From positions 1,674,001 through 1,738,000 of the forward strand of contig NZ_CP026372.1 of the NCBI RefSeq assembly GCF_002953135.1: a DNA stretch of 64,000 bases. The letters are read 5' to 3'. Positions 8,407 to 17,048 of the stretch are shown one piece after another. The stretch comes from Sphingobium sp. SCG-1. GTDB lineage: Bacteria; Pseudomonadota; Alphaproteobacteria; Sphingomonadales; Sphingomonadaceae. Made by a program: the position numbers and the translations under genes. The notes under the pieces are model-generated. The model made no database searches and was not told the origin of the DNA. It worked only from the letters and a program-made list of their open reading frames with translations. The first letter of the stretch is position 1; each line of letters opens with the position of its first letter.

Positions 8407-8861
8407 TCCGGATATTGTCCTGTTTGCCGCAAGGCTTCGCTGAGCGCGATGCCCGTGGATACTGCAATGTTCAAGGATCGAAATCCCGGCGCCATCGGAA
8501 TCCGGATGCGCGCGTCCACGCTGTCCCGCACGTCATCGGGTACGCCTGCGCTTTCCGATCCCATAAGCAGCACGTCGTCGGCCTGAAATGTGACTTGCGG
8601 CAACCGGGTTGCGGCGTGGCTGGACATCAGCATGATGCGGCGGCCTTCCTGTCGGCACGCCGTCGCGAATTCGGCAAAGCTTGCATGCTTTGTCACGTCG
8701 GCGGCCTGCCCATAGTCCATTGCGGCCCTTTTCAGCTTGGCGTCGGAAAATGCAAAGCCGCAAGGCATGATGATATCCACCGGAACGGCGAAACATGCCG
8801 AAAGCCGGAGGATCGCGCCGACGTTTCCGGCAATCTCGGGTTGGTAAAGAGCAATACGCAT
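8403..8861 (-). CDS. trmL: tRNA (cytidine(34)-2'-O)-methyltransferase
   Basis: A 152-residue SPOUT methyltransferase of the TrmL/YibK type, which methylates the wobble nucleotide of leucine tRNAs. Motifs include IALYQPEIAGNVG at the start, the knot-forming segments LLMGSESAGVP and IPMAPGFRSLNIAVSTGIAL. The frame is open far upstream; ATG 8861 gives the standard MRIALYQPEIAGN beginning and normal length. It is first in an operon with hemF and divergent from petA. Confidence 0.94.
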   Translation of the reverse strand: MRIALYQPEIAGNVGAILRLSACFAVPVDIIMPCGFAFSDAKLKRAAMDYGQAADVTKHASFAEFATACRQEGRRIMLMSSHAATRLPQVTFQADDVLLMGSESAGVPDDVRDSVDARIRIPMAPGFRSLNIAVSTGIALSEALRQTGQYPE

Positions 8862-9062
8862 GAGCGCCCGATACTGCACTGCGGGACAATGTGTCATCCC
8901 CTTTGAAATTGCTGTTGGCAAAAGCGATGTTTCGACGCTATCAGGCCCGCGAACTACGCCGGGAATGCGGGCCTGCGCTTGCGCGCGATCCGTTTTACCA
9001 GATCGCCAAAAGCGGTCCGGGCAGAGCGTGGGTAGGGGCCACAATTGCAAGGGTTATAATGC

Positions 9063-9629
9063 ATGGCATCGGTTGAGCACATCGAGACGGAAACGCCACC
9101 GGCGGGTGAAGGTGTGCGCCGTCGCGACTTCATTAATATCGCCGCAGTCAGTTTTGCAGGCGTCGGCGCGGTCGCCGTCGTCCTGCCGCTCATCAATCAG
9201 ATGAACCCCAGTGCGGATGTGCTGGCGCTGGCGACCACCGAAGTCGATCTTTCCGCCGTTCAGCCGGGTCAGGCGATCAAGACCACGTTCCGTGCGCAGC
9301 CCTTGTTCGTGCGTCACCTGACGCCTGCCGAGATCGCCAAGGCCGACGCCGTGGACGCTTCCACTCTGCGCGATCCGCAGACGCTGGAAGACCGCACCGT
9401 TGACGGCAAGAAGCAGTGGCTCATCACTATGGGCGTCTGCACGCATCTGGGCTGTGTGCCGCTCGGCGCAGGCGAAGGCGAAAATCGCGGTGAGTTCGGC
9501 GGCTATTTCTGCCCCTGCCATGGTTCGAGCTACGACACCGCCGCTCGCATCCGTAAAGGCCCTGCACCCAAAAACCTGATGGTTCCGGAGTATAAATATA
9601 CGTCCGATACCGCGATTCTCGTAGGCTGA
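9063..9629 (+). CDS. petA: Ubiquinol-cytochrome c reductase Rieske iron-sulfur subunit
   Basis: This is the 2Fe-2S subunit of complex III, taking electrons from ubiquinol on the periplasmic side. The 188-residue protein has a Tat-type RRRDF at 19-23 before a transmembrane helix (about 25-45). The cluster ligands are C126 and H128 in CTHLGC, and C150 and H153 in CPCHGS; C131 and C152 form the usual disulfide. It is the first gene of petABC, with 11 bases before petB. Confidence 0.97.
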   Translation: MASVEHIETETPPAGEGVRRRDFINIAAVSFAGVGAVAVVLPLINQMNPSADVLALATTEVDLSAVQPGQAIKTTFRAQPLFVRHLTPAEIAKADAVDASTLRDPQTLEDRTVDGKKQWLITMGVCTHLGCVPLGAGEGENRGEFGGYFCPCHGSSYDTAARIRKGPAPKNLMVPEYKYTSDTAILVG

Positions 9630-9640
9630 GGTAAAGATCC

Positions 9641-10957
9641 ATGAGTTTCCCCTGGGCAGAACATTACACCCCCAAGGCGCCGGTCATGAAATGGATCGAC
9701 GAGCGCCTGCCGCTCCCGCGCCTCGTCTATGGCGCGATCGGTGCGGGTTATCCCGTGCCGCGCAACCTCAACTATTTCTGGAACTTCGGCGTTTTGGCTG
9801 GCCTAGCGCTGGTGATACAGATCGTGTCCGGCATCATCCTTGGCATGCACTATGCGGCCAATGAACTGGTGGCTTTCGGATCGACCGAGCACATCATGCG
9901 CGACGTCAACGCAGGGTGGATGCTGCGTTATGCGCACGCCAATGGTGCGAGCTTCTTCTTCATCGTCGTCTATCTCCACATCTTCCGCGGCCTGTTCTAC
10001 GGCTCCTATAAAGCGCCGCGCGAAATGGTCTGGCTGCTCGGCCTCGTCATTTTTCTGCTGATGATGGCGACGGCGTTCATGGGCTATGTCCTTCCCTGGG
10101 GTCAGATGAGCTATTGGGGTGCCAAGGTTATTACTGGCCTGTTCGGCGCGATCCCCGTGGTCGGCGAGCCTATCCAGACATGGCTGCTGGGCGGTTTCGC
10201 TCCAGGCAACTCGTCGCTTAATCGTTTCTTCTCGCTGCACTACCTGCTGCCGTTCGTGATCGCGGGGGTCATCATCCTGCACATCTGGGCGCTGCATATT
10301 CCGGGATCGAGCAATCCGACCGGCGTCGACGTCAAGGGTCCGCAGGACACGGTGCCGTTCCACCCTTACTACACCGCGAAGGACGGTTTCGGAGCCGGCG
10401 TGTTCCTGATCCTGTTTACCGCGCTGCTGTTCTTCGCGCCGAACTACCTCGGCCATCCCGATAACTACATCGAAGCGAACCCGCTCTCGACGCCAGCGCA
10501 CATCGTGCCGGAATGGTATTTCTGGCCGTTCTACGCGATCCTGCGCGCCTTCACGTTCGACTTCTTCTTCGTGCCTGCCAAGCTGCTTGGTGTGCTGGCG
10601 ATGTTCGCGTCGATCCTGTTGCTGTTCTTCCTGCCCTGGCTGGATACGTCGCCGGTTCGCTCGGGCAACTATCGCCCGGTGTTCAAGAAGTTCTTCTTCT
10701 ATGGGTTGATCCCCTGCGTGCTCATCCTCGGCTACTGCGGCGGAGCGCCTGCGGAAGAACCCTATGTGATGCTGAGCCAGCTTGCTTCGGCTTACTACTT
10801 CGCCCACTTCCTCATCATTCTGCCGGCCATTGCTTATTTCGAAAAGCCATTGCCGCTGCCGAATTCGATCACGGAATCGGTGCTCAACCGTCACGCCATC
10901 GAAGGCGAACAGCGCGCGGTGCCCGGCATGGGCAGCGATCCGCAGCCGGCTGAATAA
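9641..10957 (+). CDS. petB: Cytochrome b of the bc1 complex
   Basis: A 438-residue membrane subunit of complex III that carries haems bL and bH. The conserved region GWMLRYAHANGAS and the following HIFRGLFYGSYK hold helix-B histidines. PWGQMSYWGAKVITGLFGAIPVVG is the cd helix at the quinol oxidation site. PEWYFWPFYAILRA is the diagnostic PEWY motif. Length is normal for alphaproteobacterial cytochrome b. It lies between petA and petC with short gaps. Confidence 0.98.
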   Translation: MSFPWAEHYTPKAPVMKWIDERLPLPRLVYGAIGAGYPVPRNLNYFWNFGVLAGLALVIQIVSGIILGMHYAANELVAFGSTEHIMRDVNAGWMLRYAHANGASFFFIVVYLHIFRGLFYGSYKAPREMVWLLGLVIFLLMMATAFMGYVLPWGQMSYWGAKVITGLFGAIPVVGEPIQTWLLGGFAPGNSSLNRFFSLHYLLPFVIAGVIILHIWALHIPGSSNPTGVDVKGPQDTVPFHPYYTAKDGFGAGVFLILFTALLFFAPNYLGHPDNYIEANPLSTPAHIVPEWYFWPFYAILRAFTFDFFFVPAKLLGVLAMFASILLLFFLPWLDTSPVRSGNYRPVFKKFFFYGLIPCVLILGYCGGAPAEEPYVMLSQLASAYYFAHFLIILPAIAYFEKPLPLPNSITESVLNRHAIEGEQRAVPGMGSDPQPAE

Positions 10958-10972
10958 GGGGAATTTCGAAAC

Positions 10973-11815
10973 ATGCTTCGCCCAGCTCTTATTGCAATCG
11001 GCGCGTTCTTTACGCTGATGATGCTCTACTCCTTCGCGTCCGGCGCGGTCGCTTATATCAGCGAGCCACCTGCTGCGACGGCGGAACACGAGTTCCATCT
11101 GCATCCCAAGGAACCAGAGTTCTCCTTCAATGGCCCGCTCGGTCACTATGACCGTCAGCAGTTGCAGCGCGGTTTCCAAGTCTTCAAGGAAGTCTGCTCA
11201 GCCTGCCATAGCCTGAAGTTCGTGGCGTTCCGCGACCTTCAGCAGATCGGCTACAGCGAAGCCGAAGTGAAGGCCATCGCCAAGCAGTGGGCGATAAAGA
11301 CGCCTGACGTCGATCCCACAACCGGTGAAGCATCGACTCGCGATCCGATCCCGGCTGACCACTTCCCGAAGCCATTCGCGAACAACGTCGCCGCGGCTGC
11401 TGCGAACAACAATGCGATCCCGCCAGACCTGTCGCTGATGACGAAAGCGCGGCATGACGGCACCGATTATGTGTATTCGCTGCTGATTGGCTATCAGGCG
11501 CAACCGGCGGAGCTTTTGAAGAAGTTCCCCGACGCGAAGACGCCGCAGGGGCTGCACTACAATCCCTACTTTGCGAACCTCAACCTCGCGATGCCGCCGC
11601 CACTCACCAGCGAAGGTCAGGTCACCTACGCCGACGGCACCAAAGCTACGGTAGACCAGATGTCGAAGGATGTTTCCGCATTCCTCGCCTGGACGGCCGA
11701 ACCGAAGCTGGAGAACCGGCGTAGCGCAGGGCTGGCGGTCATCTTCTTCCTGCTGATTGCGACCGGCCTTGCCTACATGGCGTACCAGAACATCTGGGCC
11801 GATAAGAAGCATTGA
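10973..11815 (+). CDS. petC: Cytochrome c1 of the bc1 complex
   Basis: A 280-residue c-type cytochrome with signal or anchor at the N-terminus, haem motif CSACH (C75, C78, H79), and a C-terminal transmembrane anchor (AVIFFLLIATGLAYMAY). A methionine ligand is expected in the NLAMPPPL segment. It completes complex III with petA and petB and passes electrons to soluble or membrane cytochrome c. The operon ends in two hairpins just downstream. Confidence 0.97.
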   Translation: MLRPALIAIGAFFTLMMLYSFASGAVAYISEPPAATAEHEFHLHPKEPEFSFNGPLGHYDRQQLQRGFQVFKEVCSACHSLKFVAFRDLQQIGYSEAEVKAIAKQWAIKTPDVDPTTGEASTRDPIPADHFPKPFANNVAAAAANNNAIPPDLSLMTKARHDGTDYVYSLLIGYQAQPAELLKKFPDAKTPQGLHYNPYFANLNLAMPPPLTSEGQVTYADGTKATVDQMSKDVSAFLAWTAEPKLENRRSAGLAVIFFLLIATGLAYMAYQNIWADKKH

Positions 11816-11820
11816 TGAAA

Positions 11821-11898
11821 AGCCTCCGGCAGCAATGTCAGAGGCTCCAAAGAAGCAAAGTGGCGCGGTCTCCTCACGGGGGCGCGCCATCTTGCTTC
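11821..11898 (+). terminator. Tandem hairpins ending the petABC operon
   Basis: The first hairpin pairs AGCCTC (11821-11826) with GAGGCT (11841-11846). The second is longer: GAAGCAAAGTGGCGCG (11852-11867) pairs with 11883-11898 except for two central mismatches. There is no long T-run on the plus strand. The structure could also be a dispersed palindromic repeat acting as terminator or 3' stabiliser. Confidence 0.6.
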
Positions 11899-11923
11899 TC
11901 AGTACGGCAGGATGAGTTGAGTC

Positions 11924-12481
11924 ATGACGATGGCTGAAGGTGCCGCGTCGTCCGTCGATCTGAAGAGCCTGGTGCGCACGATCCCGGATTTTCCGAAGCT
12001 GGGTATTGCGTTTCGGGACATCACGACTCTGTTGGCCGATCGCGACGGCTTTCGCGGATTGCTCGATCAGATGGTTGACGTGGCGCGGCCGCTCGATGTG
12101 GACCTCGTGGTGGGGATCGAAGCGCGCGGGTTCATTCTGGGCGCGGCAGTTGCGGCGGAGTTGGGAACGGGCTTCGTTCCCGTGCGCAAGCCTGGGAAGT
12201 TGCCAGGGCCGACGGTAAGCGTCGACTATGTACTGGAATATGGCTCGGACCGCTTGGAAATGCATGAAGGTCAGATTCGGCCAAATGCTCGCGTGCTGTT
12301 GGTCGACGATCTGATTGCCACGGGCGGCACTGCGTTGGCAGCAGCGCAATTGCTGCGAGAGCAGGGCGCGCATACGACGCTGGCGCTCTTTGCAATCGAT
12401 CTTCCCGATCTCGGCGGGACTGCGACTTTAAAACGACAGGGTATACCTGTGCACAGCATCATTACATTTGACGGCCATTGA
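11924..12481 (+). CDS. apt: Adenine phosphoribosyltransferase
   Basis: Apt salvages adenine to AMP using PRPP. The 185-residue product has IPDFPKLGIAFRDITTLL at the start, GIEARGFILG, PVRKPGKLPG, and the PRPP-binding motif VLLVDDLIATGGTALAA, all diagnostic. It is separated from petC by terminator-like hairpins, so it probably has its own promoter in the 11899-11923 gap or upstream. An ATG six bases downstream (11930) is an alternative start. Confidence 0.96.
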   Translation: MTMAEGAASSVDLKSLVRTIPDFPKLGIAFRDITTLLADRDGFRGLLDQMVDVARPLDVDLVVGIEARGFILGAAVAAELGTGFVPVRKPGKLPGPTVSVDYVLEYGSDRLEMHEGQIRPNARVLLVDDLIATGGTALAAAQLLREQGAHTTLALFAIDLPDLGGTATLKRQGIPVHSIITFDGH

Positions 12482-12491
12482 TGGCCGTTTC
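12471..12491 (+). terminator. Hairpin overlapping the apt stop codon
   Basis: ACGGCC and GGCCGT pair around a six-base loop and are followed by TTTC. The hairpin overlaps the TGA of apt at 12479-12481. The T-run is short, so termination efficiency is uncertain. Confidence 0.4.
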
Positions 12492-12633
12492 GGTGCTGCA
12501 ATGCTATGTCGGTCGAGCAGGAGCACGGCGCCTGCTGTAAGTCGAACGACAGGGGTCACCGATGCGCAAGATTTTTGCGACTCAAACTCAGTTGCTACTT
12601 GAAATCTTTCTTGCATTGCAGCAAAGAGCTGCC

Positions 12634-13860
12634 ATGCGAACTCTCCTCCCAAAATCACTCGCCCTTCCGCTTGTCGCCATCCTCGCTGCCTGTGGTGCGA
12701 CGCCCCCTCCCGCGCCTCCACCGCCGACAGTCACGGTCGCTGCGCCGTTGCAGCGTGATGTGAAGGATTGGGACGAATATGTCGGGCGTTTCGAGGCCGT
12801 CGAGGACGTCCAGGTTTTGCCGCGCGTGTCGGGCCAGATCATGCAGATCGGCTTCCGGGCCGGCGTCGAAGTGGGCAAGGGTCAACTCCTGTTCCAGATC
12901 GATCCCCGCCCTTACCGTGCGCAACTGGAACAGGCGCGTGCACAGGTTGCGCGCGCGCAAGCCGCGCTCGCCAATGCCCGCACTGAATTGAAGCGCTCCG
13001 AAGAATTGCGGAAATATCAGGCCGTAAGTCAGGAAGAGTTCGAAACACGGTTGGCGACACTGCGTTCTGCGGATGCGGATCTGGCGGCGGCGCAGGCCGC
13101 AGTGCGCGCCCGCGCACTCGACGTCGAATTCACGACAGTTCGCTCGCCCATCTCGGGTCGCGTCTCCGACAAGCGAGTCGCTATTGGTGACTATGTGTCA
13201 GCGGGGCAGACCCTGCTGACGACCGTCGTGACCGTCAGTCCGATCTGGTTCAGCTTTGAGGGCGCGGAGAGTCTGTATCTCAAATATATCCGGCAGGCCG
13301 AGAAAGGCGAACGCACATCGTCGCGCTACGCCGCCAATCCTGTGGAAGTTCAGTTGGCGGACGAAAGCGACTTCCGCTGGCGTGGGCGCATGATCTTCGT
13401 CGATAATGCGATCGACACCAATTCCGGCACGATCCGTGCGCACGCCGAAATTGCTAACCCCGATGGCTTCCTGGTTCCTGGCATGTTCGGACGCGCGCGC
13501 CTGCTAGGTTCGGGTGTGTACAGGGCCATGCTTGTCCCGGACGAAGCGATCCAGACAGATCAGACTCGTAAGCTCGTGTACCTTGTCGGGAGGGACGGAA
13601 AAGCTGTCCCCCGTCCGGTCGAGACAGGGCCGATGGTAGAGGGGCTGCGCGTTGTGCGGACCGGCCTGAAGCCTGGTGAGAAAGTCATTATTGATGGCTT
13701 GGCGCGTTTGCAGCCCGGAGCACAAGTGAAAGCGCGTGAAGGCAAAATCGCGCCGCGGGCGGCATCGCTCGAATCGCTTCCTGCCGCGGCGCCGGCCGCC
13801 AATATCGCGCAGCCGGCATCCGATGGGCGGAAGGCTTCTGCAAATGGGGCAACCAACTGA
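12634..13860 (+). CDS. RND efflux periplasmic adaptor lipoprotein
   Basis: This is the membrane-fusion subunit of a tripartite RND pump. The 408-residue product has a lipoprotein signal ending in LAAC, a proline-rich linker (PPPAPPPPTV), then beta-barrel and lipoyl parts (VLPRVSGQIMQIGFRAG, VEVGKGQLLFQIDPRPY). A coiled-coil hairpin (about 90-160) is followed by TTVRSPISGRVSDKRV. The frame is open upstream, but ATG 12634 places the signal correctly. Its stop overlaps the permease start (TGATG), so the three pump genes form one operon. Confidence 0.93.
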   Translation: MRTLLPKSLALPLVAILAACGATPPPAPPPPTVTVAAPLQRDVKDWDEYVGRFEAVEDVQVLPRVSGQIMQIGFRAGVEVGKGQLLFQIDPRPYRAQLEQARAQVARAQAALANARTELKRSEELRKYQAVSQEEFETRLATLRSADADLAAAQAAVRARALDVEFTTVRSPISGRVSDKRVAIGDYVSAGQTLLTTVVTVSPIWFSFEGAESLYLKYIRQAEKGERTSSRYAANPVEVQLADESDFRWRGRMIFVDNAIDTNSGTIRAHAEIANPDGFLVPGMFGRARLLGSGVYRAMLVPDEAIQTDQTRKLVYLVGRDGKAVPRPVETGPMVEGLRVVRTGLKPGEKVIIDGLARLQPGAQVKAREGKIAPRAASLESLPAAAPAANIAQPASDGRKASANGATN

Positions 13861-16800
13861 TGCGCCTTCCCCATTTCTTTATCGATCGGCCGATTTTTGC
13901 CGCAGTGGTGTCGATCCTGATCGTCATCATGGGTATTGTCGCCTTTCCCAGCCTTCCTGTCGGCCAATATCCCGAAATCGCGCCGCCTACGGTGGTCGTG
14001 AACGCCAGCTTCCCCGGAGCGTCGGCGGAAACGCTGGCGGAAACGGTCGCCGCGCCGCTGGAGGAATCCATCAACGGCGTGGAAGACATGATCTACATGT
14101 CGTCCTCCTCGACTGCGTCGGGACAGGTCGCGATCACCGTGACTTTCAAGCAAGGTACGGACGTCGACCAAGCGCAGGTTCTGGTGCAGAATCGCGTGTC
14201 CTCGGCCGAACCACGCCTTCCCGAACAGGTGCGCCAGATCGGCGTTACCGTTCGTAAGAACTCTCCGGACCTCTTGCTGGTGGTGGCATTGACGTCCCCC
14301 GACGGTAGCCTGTCCAATCAATATATGTCCAATTACGCCACGTTGCAGATCAAGGACCGGCTGGCCCGCATTCAGGGTGTGGGCGGGGTGCAGGCATTCG
14401 GCGCCCGCGATTATAACATGCGAATCTGGATCGATCCTGACCGCGCCTCGATCCGGAACCTCACTGTGGACGAGATCACCAGCGCGATACGCAGTCAGAA
14501 CGTGCAGGTTGCCGCAGGTTCGGTGGGCGAGCCTCCGTTCAATCAGGGCGGCACCGCGTTTCAGCTCAATATCCAGACGCAAGGGCGTCTCTCGACGCCC
14601 GAGGCGTTCGGGCAAATCATCATCAAGCGGGATGAGCAGGGACGGCTGACACGTCTCGCCGATGTGGCCCGGATCGAACTGGGTGCGCTGGATTACGGTA
14701 CGCAGGGCTACATCGACGGAAAATCTGCTGTCGCGTTGCCGGTGAGCCAGTTGCCGGGTTCCAATGCATTGCAAACCGCCGATGCGGTGCGAGCCGAGAT
14801 GCAATCCCTGTCCAAGAGCTTCCCGCCGGGGCTTGCCTACTCTATCCCCTATAACCCGACGGAGTATATCACGGCATCTATCGAGGCCGTCCAGCATACG
14901 TTGATCGAGGCCCTCATCCTTGTCAGCCTGGTGGTTCTGCTGTTCCTCCAGAGCTGGCGCGCGGCGATCATTCCGATCATCGCGATCCCTGTGTCGCTCA
15001 TCGGCAGCTTCGCGATGATGGCGGCATTCGGCTTCTCACTCAACAACCTCTCGCTGTTCGGGCTGGTGCTCGCGATCGGTATCGTGGTCGATGACGCTAT
15101 CGTCGTGGTCGAAAATATAGAACGCCTGATGCATGAGGAGGGGCTTTCGCCGCTCGCCGCCGCGCACAAGACGATGGATGAAGTTTCCGGTGCATTGATC
15201 GCCATCGCGCTTGTCCTGTCGGGTGTGTTCATTCCGACTGCCTTCATTCCGGGCATTTCGGGTGAGTTCTACAAGCAGTTCGCGCTGACCATCGTCGGTG
15301 CCACTGCGATATCCGCGTTGGTTTCCCTGACGCTGTCGCCTGCTTTGGGCGCGCTTATTCTCAAGCCCAAGACTGACCATGCGCCTCCTGCCGGCTGGCG
15401 CGGCGTGCCTGGTCGCTTTGCGGAGACGTTCAATCGCGGCTTTGAGAAGCTCAGCCATAGGTACGGCCGTGTCACGGCAAGAGCCGTGCGCATGTTGGCG
15501 ATCATCGGAATAGCATATGCGCTTTTGCTCGCGCTGGCAGGCTGGCGTTTTTATCAGACACCGTCAGGGTTCGTTCCGGCGCAGGATCAAGGCTATCTGA
15601 TCGGCGTCTTGCAGATGCCGCCGGGTACTGCTTTGCAACGTACCGACGAGACGACCCGCGAATTGATCGGCATTGCTTCGAAAAATGCGGCAGTTGAGGG
15701 AAGCGTCGCGTTTGCGGGTTTCGATGGAGCGACCTTTACGAATTCGCCCAGTAGCGGAACAATGTTCGTGCGTCTGAAGCCCCATGCCGATCGGAAATCA
15801 GCGGATGAGATTACCAAGGAACTAATGGGTTCCGTCTCTGGAATAACTGCGGGCAGCGTCTTCTTCATCGCGCCTCCGCCTATTCGCGGTCTTGGCACCG
15901 GTGGTGGTTTCAAGATGGTCATCGAAGATCGCGGCGGCGCGGGCTATAAGGCTCTGGAAGGCGCAGCGTTCGCGATGATGGGCGGAGCGAACCAGACTCC
16001 CGGTCTGACATCCGTGTTCACGACCTTCAATACCAAGACGCCCCGGCTTTATGCCGACATCGACCGCCCTAGGGCTGAACAAATGGGTGTGCCCGTCGAG
16101 AATATTTTCGCGACGCTCGGCACCTACCTGGGGTCGTCCTACATCAACGACTTCAATTATCTGGGACGCACTTTCCGTGTCACCGCGCAGGCAGATTCTC
16201 CCTATCGTGACGATCCCGACGACATCGGGCGCTTGAAGACGCGTTCAGCCAACGGTGCCATGGTGCCACTGGCGGCGGTCATGACGTTGAAGAACGACAG
16301 CGGCCCCTACCGCGTCGTGCGCTATAACCTGTACCCGGCAGCGGAATTGCAGGGCGACACCGTGCGTGGCTATTCCAGCGGACAATCGCTTGCCAGCATG
16401 GAGCAACTGGCGGCCAAGGTTCTGCCTGCCGGATTCGCCTATGAATGGACCGAGATCGCGTTCGAGCAGAAGCAGGCGGGCAATACCGGCATTCTTGTGT
16501 TCGGCCTTGCGGTGGTGTTCGTCTTCCTGCTGCTGGCGGCGCAATATGAAAGCCTTGTCCTGCCGCTTGCCGTCATCCTGATCGTGCCGATGTGTCTGCT
16601 GGCAGCGATTCTGGGCGTCAATCTGATGGGTGGGGACAACAACATCCTGACGCAGATCGGCCTTGTCGTGTTGATCGGGCTGGCGGCGAAGAACGCCATT
16701 TTGATCGTCGAGTTCGCGCGGCAGGGTGAGGACGAGGGCCTTGACCCACGCGCTGCGGCTGAACGTGCCGCGCACCAGCGCCTTCGCCCGATCCTGATGA

Positions 16801-17048
16801 CGTCGATCGCGTTCGTGCTGGGCGTGTTGCCGCTCGTCATTGCGACCGGTCCCGGCGCGGAGATGCGACAGGCGTTGGGCATCGCCGTGTTCTTCGGGAT
16901 GATCGGCGTGACCATCTTCGGACTGATCTTCACGCCCGCCTTCTACGTCATCAGCCGTATGCTGGGAGACAAGGTATCGGATTGGTCGGCACGACGCCGG
17001 GAGAGGGCGGCCGCCAGATCGGCTGCATCGCGGGAGGCCGGGGCATGA
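13860..17048 (+). CDS. RND efflux inner-membrane permease (HAE1 type)
   Basis: A 1062-residue proton-driven drug exporter of the AcrB/MexF class. It opens with the standard FFIDRPIFAAVVSILIVI and PVGQYPEIAPPTV. The paired aspartates of the proton relay are in GIVVDDAIVVVENIER, and the second-half counterpart GLAAKNAILIVEFARQ is present. Both large periplasmic loops are complete, so it appears functional. Substrates cannot be read from the sequence. It overlaps the adaptor by one base and the outer-membrane gene by four. No dedicated regulator is adjacent. Confidence 0.96.
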   Translation: MRLPHFFIDRPIFAAVVSILIVIMGIVAFPSLPVGQYPEIAPPTVVVNASFPGASAETLAETVAAPLEESINGVEDMIYMSSSSTASGQVAITVTFKQGTDVDQAQVLVQNRVSSAEPRLPEQVRQIGVTVRKNSPDLLLVVALTSPDGSLSNQYMSNYATLQIKDRLARIQGVGGVQAFGARDYNMRIWIDPDRASIRNLTVDEITSAIRSQNVQVAAGSVGEPPFNQGGTAFQLNIQTQGRLSTPEAFGQIIIKRDEQGRLTRLADVARIELGALDYGTQGYIDGKSAVALPVSQLPGSNALQTADAVRAEMQSLSKSFPPGLAYSIPYNPTEYITASIEAVQHTLIEALILVSLVVLLFLQSWRAAIIPIIAIPVSLIGSFAMMAAFGFSLNNLSLFGLVLAIGIVVDDAIVVVENIERLMHEEGLSPLAAAHKTMDEVSGALIAIALVLSGVFIPTAFIPGISGEFYKQFALTIVGATAISALVSLTLSPALGALILKPKTDHAPPAGWRGVPGRFAETFNRGFEKLSHRYGRVTARAVRMLAIIGIAYALLLALAGWRFYQTPSGFVPAQDQGYLIGVLQMPPGTALQRTDETTRELIGIASKNAAVEGSVAFAGFDGATFTNSPSSGTMFVRLKPHADRKSADEITKELMGSVSGITAGSVFFIAPPPIRGLGTGGGFKMVIEDRGGAGYKALEGAAFAMMGGANQTPGLTSVFTTFNTKTPRLYADIDRPRAEQMGVPVENIFATLGTYLGSSYINDFNYLGRTFRVTAQADSPYRDDPDDIGRLKTRSANGAMVPLAAVMTLKNDSGPYRVVRYNLYPAAELQGDTVRGYSSGQSLASMEQLAAKVLPAGFAYEWTEIAFEQKQAGNTGILVFGLAVVFVFLLLAAQYESLVLPLAVILIVPMCLLAAILGVNLMGGDNNILTQIGLVVLIGLAAKNAILIVEFARQGEDEGLDPRAAAERAAHQRLRPILMTSIAFVLGVLPLVIATGPGAEMRQALGIAVFFGMIGVTIFGLIFTPAFYVISRMLGDKVSDWSARRRERAAARSAASREAGA

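Noticed and set aside
7396..8586. A 396-codon open frame on the plus strand opposite hemF
   Set aside because: hemF and its neighbours form a well-supported minus-strand operon.
9055..9060. TATAAT just before petA as a -10 box
   Set aside because: It ends two bases before the ATG, which would put the transcription start inside the gene; likely chance.
9803..11179. A 458-codon open frame on the minus strand opposite petB and petC
   Set aside because: It is antisense to two fully recognisable cytochrome genes and its product has low-complexity Arg/His/Gln-rich composition, as expected from high-GC antisense frames.
13560..14897. A 445-codon open frame on the minus strand opposite the RND pump genes
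   Set aside because: The pump adaptor and permease are clear, and the antisense product shows no domain.
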